Shown piece by piece: positions 1-5,448 of a DNA stretch of 8,640 nucleotides. The notes under the pieces are model-generated. The model did not search any database and was not told the DNA's origin. It saw only the letters and a list, made by a program, of their open reading frames with translations. Source of the stretch: JBDRMV01 sp043811795 (GTDB taxonomy: Bacteria > CG03); contig JBDRMV010000117.1 in the NCBI GenBank assembly GCA_043811795.1, positions 1 through 8,640 of the forward strand. The letters run 5' to 3'. Within the stretch, counting starts at the first letter, position 1; every line of letters starts with the position of its first letter. The position numbers and the translations under genes were made by a program.

Positions 1-154
1 TCTTGAGAAAATTTCCTCTGCCTATATCAATAATTTCCGTTTCGTATTTTAATCTTTTCAACGCCTTGTAAACGGCATCTCCTGTTTTAAGCGAAATCTC
101 TCTTTCCGTATCCGAAACGCCCGCCAGAACCGCAATTTTCCTTAACTTTTTCAT
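1..154 (-). CDS. ddl: D-alanine--D-alanine ligase, N-terminal 51 residues (3' part outside window)
   Basis: This is the start of a D-Ala-D-Ala ligase, a cytoplasmic ATP-grasp enzyme that makes the dipeptide added to the peptidoglycan precursor. The visible protein begins MKKLRKIAVLAGVSDTERE and continues ISLKTGDAVYKAL, matching the Ddl N-terminal pattern VLxGGxSxEREhSLxSGxAV. The conserved Glu of the ERE motif, which contacts the first D-Ala, is E17. The second Gly of the usual GG is Val here (V13). The start is clear: ATG at 154-152 overlaps the murB stop TGA at 153-151 as ATGA, so it is probably translated by coupling to murB. murB-ddl order is common in cell-wall gene clusters. The ATP-grasp domain lies outside the window, so the family call rests on the N-terminal motif and the neighbour. 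Confidence 0.85.
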   Translation of the reverse strand, partial: MKKLRKIAVLAGVSDTEREISLKTGDAVYKALKRLKYETEIIDIGRGNFLK

Positions 155-996
155 CTGAAATCTCCCCAGAATTCAACGAGGGGTTCAAGAAAAATTCCGC
201 TCTTTTCAAAGACGCCTACCCGCACTTTCCGCATCAGACGGTAAACATCACATCCACTGGCATCCGGATTTTTAATAAACGTATTCGCATGCCTTTTTGA
301 AACGGCAGCGCCCCCCGCTGTTGCGCCTTTTAAACCCGCTTTTTCTATCAATCTTCCGGCGTAAGCGCCCGGCGGGTTTTTGAAAATACTGCCCGTGGAA
401 TTTTTTACGAAAAAACCCCGTTCTCCACGGCGGCTGATTGCTTTTTTCAGCCCGGCCATTATTTTTCCCCTGTCCGACTTCGCCAAATTAAAACAGACCT
501 CAGTCACAACAGCGCTATGCCCGAAAGACACCCGCCTGTAACCGCAACTTAAGCCCTTCCGGCTGATTTTTCTTACACCTTTTTTATCGGCAACTTTTAT
601 CCAACTGATGAAATCGCTGATCTGCGCTCCGAAGGCGCCGGCGTTATTGCGCACTGCTCCGCCAACCTCCGCGGGGATACCCGCAAGACGCTCGAGACCG
701 CTCAGCGACTTTTCAAAACATTTTTTTATTACCTTCGAAAGAAGACATCCCGCCCCGGCAATGACCCGTTCTTTTTCAACTTTTATTTTTTTAAAGACCC
801 CGCCTAATTTCACCACGGGCTCCGAAATTCCCGAATCGCTGAACACAACATTGGACCCGTTGCCTAAAACCCTGAAATTTTCGAACATCCTCAAAAAATC
901 TACGAGTTCGGAAATTTTTTCCACCCTGTATATATGCGCAAAGCCGCCCGTATTCAACCTCGCAAGGTTTTTCATTTCGCCAATTTCAAATTTCAT
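151..996 (-). CDS. murB: UDP-N-acetylenolpyruvoylglucosamine reductase MurB
   Basis: MurB is an FAD- and NADPH-dependent cytoplasmic enzyme that reduces UDP-GlcNAc-enolpyruvate to UDP-MurNAc. Residues below count from ATG 996 (281 aa, short-type MurB). FAD-binding motifs are GNGSN (45-49) and GIPAEVGGAVRNNAGAFG (106-123). The substrate-binding YR is at 153-154, and GSIFKNP (202-208) carries the catalytic Ser S203. The C-terminal block reads LEPLVEFWG where the family reads LxPEVRxxG, so the usual catalytic Glu is Leu (L273), with a Glu two residues later (E275). The start is uncertain. ATG 996 lies in the target-site duplication and would have formed an ATGA overlap with rnfC before the mobile element inserted. 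In-frame ATG 1005 and GTG 1011 lie in the element's terminal repeat. None has a good Shine-Dalgarno sequence. The gene ends in an ATGA overlap with ddl. Confidence 0.92.
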   Translation of the reverse strand: MKFEIGEMKNLARLNTGGFAHIYRVEKISELVDFLRMFENFRVLGNGSNVVFSDSGISEPVVKLGGVFKKIKVEKERVIAGAGCLLSKVIKKCFEKSLSGLERLAGIPAEVGGAVRNNAGAFGAQISDFISWIKVADKKGVRKISRKGLSCGYRRVSFGHSAVVTEVCFNLAKSDRGKIMAGLKKAISRRGERGFFVKNSTGSIFKNPPGAYAGRLIEKAGLKGATAGGAAVSKRHANTFIKNPDASGCDVYRLMRKVRVGVFEKSGIFLEPLVEFWGDFR

Positions 997-999
997 TTT
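990..999. repeat. Target-site duplication, murB-side copy
   Basis: ATTTCATTTT directly abuts the left terminal inverted repeat of the element. On the minus strand it contains the ATG at 996-994, the probable original murB start codon. An identical copy is at 1187-1196. Confidence 0.85.
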
Positions 1000-1186
1000 A
1001 GGCATATGCACTTGATTCCAGTGATCGCTTTAAATGCGAAAATGGGTCACTTCTATTTTGCATAGAAATGGGGTCAGCTCTATTTTTGCATAGAAAAAAA
1101 ATAACAAAAATAGAACTGACCCCGCAAAATAGAGGTGACCCGATTTTCCTGTTTAATATATCAACTTGATTCATGTGCATATGCCT
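1000..1186. mobile_element. 187-bp MITE-like non-autonomous element between rnfC and murB
   Basis: The ends are perfect 12-bp inverted repeats, AGGCATATGCAC at 1000-1011 and GTGCATATGCCT at 1175-1186. The element is flanked with no gap by a perfect 10-bp direct repeat, ATTTCATTTT at 990-999 and 1187-1196, which is the signature of a target-site duplication. No transposase is encoded. Most of the inside is a long imperfect palindrome, so either strand can fold into one hairpin. Terminal repeats plus a 9-10-bp duplication point to mobilisation in trans by a DDE transposase (inference). It fills the whole gap between rnfC and murB and separates murB from its former ribosome binding site. The family is not recognised. 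Confidence 0.85.
1044..1141. repeat. Nested inverted repeat core of the MITE-like element
   Basis: Two arms lie on each side. Outer arms are 1044-1061 and 1124-1141 (18 bp, one mismatch). Inner arms are 1070-1088 and 1105-1123 (19 bp, one mismatch), and the loop is 1089-1104. The two left arms are also near-direct copies of each other (about 26-bp units at 1044-1069 and 1071-1096), separated from pairing contiguity only by an 8-base bulge at 1062-1069. The arms begin with GGGTCA/GGGGTCA and end with TGACCC/TGACCCC, resembling motifs I associate with REP/RAYT-type palindromes. That resemblance is from memory and is not tested. The hairpin lacks a T-tract on its minus-strand 3' side, so I do not call it a terminator. 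Confidence 0.85.
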
Positions 1187-1196
1187 ATTTCATTTT
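1187..1196. repeat. Target-site duplication, rnfC-side copy
   Basis: ATTTCATTTT directly abuts the right terminal inverted repeat. On the minus strand it contains the rnfC stop codon TGA (1192-1190). It also keeps the old murB ATG (1193-1191), which now reads ATG-AAA-TAG. Confidence 0.85.
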
Positions 1197-2476
1197 TTAC
1201 CTTCTTCTCTGGTATTTAGCATTTGATTTTTCGACCATTTCAGGTAATGAATAAGCGGAATGCCCGCAGGACAGACGTAAGCGCAGGCGCCGCACTCAAT
1301 ACAGTCCTTCGCCCTTTCACAGGGAATGCCTTTCTTATATAGCAAATAACTCTGCCGCGGGATTAAATTCATGGGACAGACAGCGGCGCACCTGAGACAC
1401 CTTATACATTCGAACTCGGAAGGCGACGTCGACTCGAGAAGCAAAATACCGCTGGTTGCTTTGGAAACAGTTACGTCAAAATTGCTCACGGGCTGCCCCA
1501 TCATCGGCCCACCGAAAACAATCTTGTTCACGTTGTCGGGTATTCCTCCCCTTAAATTTATTATATCTTCCAGGCGCGTGCCGATGGGAATAATAACATT
1601 GCCCGGTTTTCTGAAAAATCCACCGAGGGTAACGACCCTTTCAAAAAGGGGACGTCCCGAATAAACCGCCTCGTTTACGGCAACGGCGGTCTGCACATTT
1701 ATCACCACGCAGCCGACATCGGAGGGTAAACCGCACGCGGGAACTTTCCTTCTCAGCAGCGCGTAAATCAGCTGCTTTTCTCCGCCCTGCGGATATTTCG
1801 CCGGAAGGACCCTTACGCTCATCCTCATATCCTGCCTGCGCAGCAGTTCCGACGCTTTTGAAAGTTTATTGTCTTCAACCGCGATGATAATGTCTTTTGC
1901 CGAAACCGCCCGCGCGGCTATTTTGGCGCCCTCAAAAATTTCATCCGCTTTCTCTTCTATAATTTTTTCGTCGGCCGTCAGATACGGTTCGCATTCGCAG
2001 CCGTTTACAATCAGCGTGTTTATCTTTTTCCCGAAAGGCACCGAAAGTTTGACATCGGTAGGAAAAGCGGCTCCGCCAAGGCCCACAATCCCCGCTCTTC
2101 TTATTATTTCTACAATCTGCGAAGGAGCCAGGGTTTTTACGCTTTTTAATTCCCTGTGCCGCTTTTCTTCTTCTTTGAAATCATTTGCAATAATTATCGC
2201 ATCAAGTTTATCCCCCGAATAGTGCGGCCATTTTTCTATTCCTTCGACAATGCCCGAAACGGGTGAATGTATGCAGGCGGAAATTTTTCCGCAGGGTGCG
2301 GCGATGACTTCGCCTTTCAGAACCCTCTGCCCTTTTACGATGACCGGTTCGGATGCGGCGCCGGCGCTCTGAAAAAGATGTATAAAAACCTTCGCCGGGG
2401 CGGGAAAACGCTCTATGGGAAAGGAAGACGTCGCCTTGTTCTGCGGCGGATGAACGCCCCCTTTAAAAGAACTCAT
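1190..2476 (-). CDS. rnfC: Electron transport complex subunit RnfC
   Basis: RnfC is the peripheral NADH-dehydrogenase-like subunit of the membrane Rnf complex, which couples ferredoxin:NAD+ electron transfer to an ion gradient. The 428-residue protein opens with the RnfC signature GGVHPPQNK (6-14). It then has the Gly-rich nucleotide/flavin-site motif GLGGAAFPTDVK (132-143) and NGCECEPYLTADE (158-170). Near the C-terminus are two classical 4Fe-4S motifs, CxxCxxCxxxCP, at C357-C367 and C392-C402. Length fits the family's compact form. The start is ATG 2476, with GAGGAGG on the minus strand 8 bases upstream; an open frame runs 51 codons further but is Arg-rich translation of a palindromic repeat and of the preceding gene's end. 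The usual partners rnfDGEAB are not beside it: upstream is a signalling gene and downstream are murB and ddl. PduS-like reductases are a relative, but the N-terminal GGVHP motif favours RnfC. Confidence 0.92.
   Translation of the reverse strand: MSSFKGGVHPPQNKATSSFPIERFPAPAKVFIHLFQSAGAASEPVIVKGQRVLKGEVIAAPCGKISACIHSPVSGIVEGIEKWPHYSGDKLDAIIIANDFKEEEKRHRELKSVKTLAPSQIVEIIRRAGIVGLGGAAFPTDVKLSVPFGKKINTLIVNGCECEPYLTADEKIIEEKADEIFEGAKIAARAVSAKDIIIAVEDNKLSKASELLRRQDMRMSVRVLPAKYPQGGEKQLIYALLRRKVPACGLPSDVGCVVINVQTAVAVNEAVYSGRPLFERVVTLGGFFRKPGNVIIPIGTRLEDIINLRGGIPDNVNKIVFGGPMMGQPVSNFDVTVSKATSGILLLESTSPSEFECIRCLRCAAVCPMNLIPRQSYLLYKKGIPCERAKDCIECGACAYVCPAGIPLIHYLKWSKNQMLNTREEGKK
1200..1205 (-). promoter_or_regulatory. 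Relict Shine-Dalgarno sequence of murB
   Basis: AGAAGG on the minus strand lies 6 bases upstream of the rnfC-side copy of the duplicated ATG (1193-1191). Before the insertion it would have served murB from within the end of rnfC. It now precedes only a Met-Lys-stop mini-ORF. Confidence 0.5.
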
Positions 2477-2484
2477 TATAACTG

Positions 2485-2490
2485 CCTCCT
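2485..2490 (-). promoter_or_regulatory. rnfC ribosome binding site inside a palindrome
   Basis: AGGAGG on the minus strand, 8 bases before ATG 2476, decides the rnfC start. It lies almost wholly in the outer arm of the 2486-2533 palindrome, so folding of that hairpin in the mRNA would hide it. Confidence 0.8.
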
Positions 2491-2533
2491 CACCCTGCCC
2501 TTCCGCCTGAGGCGGGAGGATAAAGGTGAGGAG
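2486..2533. repeat. REP-like intergenic palindrome upstream of rnfC
   Basis: The outer arms CTCCTCACC (2486-2494) and GGTGAGGAG (2525-2533) are perfect inverted repeats. Inside them CCGCCT-G-AGGCGG (2503-2515) is a perfect short hairpin. The layout resembles the CCTCACCC...GGTGAGG class of dispersed intergenic repeats seen in many bacterial genomes (recollection, not searched). It fills most of the 73-base gap between the HD-GYP gene and rnfC and supplies the rnfC ribosome binding site. Confidence 0.75.
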
Positions 2534-2549
2534 TGTTTTCTCATTCCCA

Positions 2550-4139
2550 TTATTCTGCCGGATTTTCATTTTCCGCCGGCGGCGTCTCCCCAAGAATGGG
2601 AACCGCCGCCTCAACGCACTGCGGGGCAAACTGAGTTCCCGAGTTCGCTGAAATTTCTTTTAGGGCATCCGCGAGAGAAAACCTTCTCCCGTAATTTCGT
2701 TCCGAAATCATCGCGTCAAATGCGTCGCAGACGGCAATGATTCTCGCCCCGACAGGTATCTCCTCGCCTTTCATCCCCGACGGGTAACCTCCGCCGTCCC
2801 ATCTTTCGTGATGACTTCTTATGAAAGAAACAACTTTTTTTAAACGCCTTATCGGTTCAAGAATTTTTGCGCCCATTTCGGGATGTTTCTTTATAATTTT
2901 CCATTCTTCGTCCGTTAAAGGACCTTTCTTCTGAAGAATCACGTCCGGGATCCCGATTTTACCGACGTCGTGAAGGAGCGCCGCGATTGAAACCTCCTGC
3001 GCTTCATCTTCGGTCAGACCCATCTTGAGGGCAATTCTCATAGCGTTTTTCTGCATGTGCCTTGAGTGCTCTATTGTCATGGGAGAGCCGAATTCTATGG
3101 CATCGGCGAGCACCACAACCGTGTTCATAAACGTCTCGTTCAATTCGCCGTAAAGCCGCGCCCTCTCTATTATATGGGCCACCTGCGAAGCCAGAATGCT
3201 GAAATAAAGCAAATCCTGCGATGAAAAATCCTCGCCGTTGGTTTTGTTAACCGCCTCCATAACGCCCATCGGCTCGTTGTCAAGACCGAGCGGGACGACC
3301 AGAAGGTTCCTCGTTGCGGAGCCGGTAAACTCGTCCACCTTTGAGGAAAAATACTTTGACTCGGAAACGTCATTTATAACCGCCTCGCGCTGCTGCGTAA
3401 AAGCCCACCCCGCTATGCCTTCATTCTTCGGAAAAGCGAAATCCTTTAACTTCTTGGCATGCTCTCCCGAAACGGCTGAAAAGACCAGTTTATCCCTGTC
3501 CCCTCCGAGAAGCAGAACCGACGTGCCTTCGCATTCGACGATTTCCAGCGTTATATTCCCGATTTCGCTTAGAAGTTCCTGAAAATCGGAAATCCTTGAA
3601 AGTTTTTTTACCGCGTCAAACAAACTCCGCATTTTTACGATGCTCCTGTCCATATCGGTAATAAGGAGCAAACTTTCCATAATTTTTTTCAGGAGCAGAG
3701 AAACCTCGTTAAAAATTTTTACCTCGTGTTTCGGAAACTTTTCGGACTCGTCCAGGTTAAAAGCCGCGATAACTCCGGAAATATCCTTGCCACGGCCTAT
3801 AGGGAAACTCATAAAACCCGGCTGCTCTACTGAAGAAGAATTCGCCTCAACCTCATTGAATATTTTTATGATGAACTCCCGTTTTTCCATATCTTCGTCC
3901 GCAAGGTCGTCTTCATTTTTCTTAGGATAAAAACAAAATTGTCCGGTGAGCATGTCTTTTTCCATTATTCTCACATCGCAGTGTATTGTTTCCTCCATAA
4001 TTTTCACGATTTTTTCCAGAAAGACATCTTTTGAAATTGCAACGTCCATCAGCCGGATGACAGACGTTATTATCCTGTTCCGAAGATTAAGCTGCGCTAC
4101 CGTTTCTTCAAGCAGTAAAATCTTTTTATCTTCTTCCAT
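2550..4139 (-). CDS. GAF-GAF-HD-GYP sensor phosphodiesterase
   Basis: This is a probable cytosolic cyclic-di-GMP phosphodiesterase with N-terminal sensing domains (529 aa). A short coiled segment (1-30) leads into a degenerate GAF-like domain (about 30-155). A clear second GAF domain (about 180-325) contains NEGIAGWAF and VVPLG. The HD-GYP domain spans about 335-515. Metal ligands and signature residues are all present: H358, HD at 390-391 within LLHDVGKIGIPD, H419, HH at 443-444, GYP at 451-453 in the HHERWDGGGYP block, and D472. The C-terminal tail is acidic and Pro-rich. No membrane segment, receiver domain or GGDEF domain is seen. The start is ATG 4139, in frame with a plausible helix; there is no Shine-Dalgarno sequence in front of it. 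The ligand of the GAF domains cannot be read from sequence. rnfC follows 73 bases downstream. Confidence 0.93.
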   Translation of the reverse strand: MEEDKKILLLEETVAQLNLRNRIITSVIRLMDVAISKDVFLEKIVKIMEETIHCDVRIMEKDMLTGQFCFYPKKNEDDLADEDMEKREFIIKIFNEVEANSSSVEQPGFMSFPIGRGKDISGVIAAFNLDESEKFPKHEVKIFNEVSLLLKKIMESLLLITDMDRSIVKMRSLFDAVKKLSRISDFQELLSEIGNITLEIVECEGTSVLLLGGDRDKLVFSAVSGEHAKKLKDFAFPKNEGIAGWAFTQQREAVINDVSESKYFSSKVDEFTGSATRNLLVVPLGLDNEPMGVMEAVNKTNGEDFSSQDLLYFSILASQVAHIIERARLYGELNETFMNTVVVLADAIEFGSPMTIEHSRHMQKNAMRIALKMGLTEDEAQEVSIAALLHDVGKIGIPDVILQKKGPLTDEEWKIIKKHPEMGAKILEPIRRLKKVVSFIRSHHERWDGGGYPSGMKGEEIPVGARIIAVCDAFDAMISERNYGRRFSLADALKEISANSGTQFAPQCVEAAVPILGETPPAENENPAE

Positions 4140-4150
4140 TGAGTATTTTC

Positions 4151-4183
4151 ACATTAAACATTGAACATTTTTAACTTTTAATT
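4151..4183 (-). promoter_or_regulatory. Possible weak promoter for the HD-GYP gene
   Basis: On the minus strand TTAAAA and TTTAAT (about 4/6 and 5/6 matches to sigma-70 boxes) are spaced by 17 bases, just upstream of ATG 4139. Transcription would begin close to the ATG, giving a very short or absent leader, which would fit the missing Shine-Dalgarno sequence. The region is very A-rich on this strand, so chance matches are likely. Confidence 0.25.
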
Positions 4184-4237
4184 TTTTTCTTTTCTTCGTT
4201 CTTCATTTTTAATCTTTAATTTTTGATTTTTAATTTT
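4170..4237. repeat. Degenerate 7-bp tandem repeat in the intergenic spacer
   Basis: The 100-base gap between the glycosyltransferase and the HD-GYP gene is low-complexity. On the plus strand the five clearest units are TCATTTT (4203-4209), TAATCTT, TAATTTT, TGATTTT and TAATTTT (4231-4237). More decayed units extend left to about 4170. Because the unit is 7 bases and contains TAA or TGA, stop codons fall in every frame. Nothing gene-like is visible in the spacer. Confidence 0.65.
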
Positions 4238-4239
4238 CT

Positions 4240-5448
4240 TTACGTTTCCCATCTCTTTATCAGATATTTTTTATTTTTCTCAAAAGCAAACGCCTGGGCG
4301 GAAACAACCGAAGACGGGTCTCTCTTCCCGCATTCTTTCAGAAACGTGTAAAGGCGGGCATAATAAAACGGCGTTATCAGACCGACGAGTTTGAACCTGT
4401 CTTTCTTCCATCTGTGGTACACGCATGCGAAATCATAGACAATCTTCACCCATAAGACGTTTGAAAAGTTCTCCTCCCGCGTCGCTTTTTTTACTCCATG
4501 GAAAGTTGCCGGGCTTAAAATGCTTTTCCAAATTTTCATCAGATTTCCGGCCGATAATTTATACTTTTCAAAATAATCGCCTTTTTCAATCATCATTTTC
4601 GGCGGGGAAACCTTAAACGGTTTGTTTGAAAAAGGAACATCACGGCTCCCCTTAATCATTTCCCATCTATGGCAGTATCTTTCCATCAGTTTGAAACACG
4701 TGTTCAGAACCTGCCGGAACATCGGACCGAGCTGCTCGGGGCGGCGGCTGTCGTGTTCCTTCACGCCGAGAAAACCCTGGGCGATTCTAAATGACTCGTT
4801 GACGGCAATCGTCGTCATCCAGATATCAATACCGAATCTTGAAACGTCGCTGTCCCAGTACGCCCAGTCAAGAAAGTACCTCACAAGAGGCGTCCTCATT
4901 CCGAAATCCCCGCCGATGGGCTGGCGGAGGCGCACGCCGTAGAGCGCCTGCGTGAGCGGGAAAGTTATCAGATTTGTTATCGTGCCGTCCCTGTAATCCC
5001 TCTCATAGTAAGGCGCAATAAAATCAAATTTTTTCCTGAGCAGCGGGGCTCCCAAATCCCTAATCCACTCCGGAGAAATACTTTTGAGGTCGGCGTCAAA
5101 AAACATTATCACTTTTGATTTCATAAGCACGCCCGCTTCCATCACAGCCCTCAAAGCCATGCCTTTACCCGAAACCCCTCTGTAAGTCGTACAGATTTTC
5201 TTAACTTTTCGCGGGCGGAATTTATCAAAGGCGATGTCAAGAGTCCTATCAGTGGAATCACCGTCCGAAACCATTACGGCAGAACTCACATCCGGAAAAT
5301 ATTTTATGAGACCTTTTTCTATCGTTTTTAGAACATAAAGGATTGTCTTTTCGTTGTTGAAAGAAGGAACGCCGACGAGAATATCGGCGGGTTTTATCCT
5401 CTCGAGATCTTTCCTCACATTTGCCGCAAGACCCGATTTTTTAATCAT
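4240..5448 (-). CDS. GT-A fold glycosyltransferase, possibly mannosyl/glucosylglycerate-synthase-like
   Basis: This is a cytoplasmic nucleotide-sugar-dependent glycosyltransferase (402 aa from ATG 5448). The N-terminal half has the family 2-like pattern ILVGVPSFNNEKT (23-35), SDGDSTDRT (61-69) and the metal-binding DxD as FDAD (D118, D120). Next comes QPIGGDFGMRTP (176-187). FGIDIWMTT (205-213) and VKEHDSRRPEQLG (229-241) follow, with H232 a candidate second metal ligand. This layout recalls retaining GT-A synthases of mannosylglycerate or glucosyl-3-phosphoglycerate, but acceptor and sugar donor are not determined. No membrane helix is evident. The start ATG 5448 overlaps the argF stop as ATGA and lacks a Shine-Dalgarno sequence, indicating coupling. 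The frame stays open 42 codons further, but that part is Ser/Asn/Gly-rich and lies wholly within argF. Confidence 0.8.
   Translation of the reverse strand: MIKKSGLAANVRKDLERIKPADILVGVPSFNNEKTILYVLKTIEKGLIKYFPDVSSAVMVSDGDSTDRTLDIAFDKFRPRKVKKICTTYRGVSGKGMALRAVMEAGVLMKSKVIMFFDADLKSISPEWIRDLGAPLLRKKFDFIAPYYERDYRDGTITNLITFPLTQALYGVRLRQPIGGDFGMRTPLVRYFLDWAYWDSDVSRFGIDIWMTTIAVNESFRIAQGFLGVKEHDSRRPEQLGPMFRQVLNTCFKLMERYCHRWEMIKGSRDVPFSNKPFKVSPPKMMIEKGDYFEKYKLSAGNLMKIWKSILSPATFHGVKKATREENFSNVLWVKIVYDFACVYHRWKKDRFKLVGLITPFYYARLYTFLKECGKRDPSSVVSAQAFAFEKNKKYLIKRWET

Noticed and set aside
1044..1141. Rho-independent terminator for rnfC
   Set aside because: The stem is strong, but the minus-strand downstream side has no continuous T-tract, and structure and context are explained by the mobile element.
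1142..1175. Outward promoter in the element driving murB
   Set aside because: TATATT occurs on the minus strand, but no acceptable -35 box lies 16-18 bases upstream and the sequence is simply AT-rich.
998..1180. A 60-codon minus-strand open frame inside the MITE-like element
   Set aside because: It is made of the palindrome arms and loop, has no ribosome binding site and no recognisable domain; its opening codons come from the right terminal repeat.
2477..2629. 51-residue N-terminal extension of RnfC from an upstream ATG
   Set aside because: It overlaps the end of the HD-GYP gene and the palindrome, is Arg-rich and unlike RnfC, while ATG 2476 has a strong AGGAGG and begins the conserved RnfC N-terminus.
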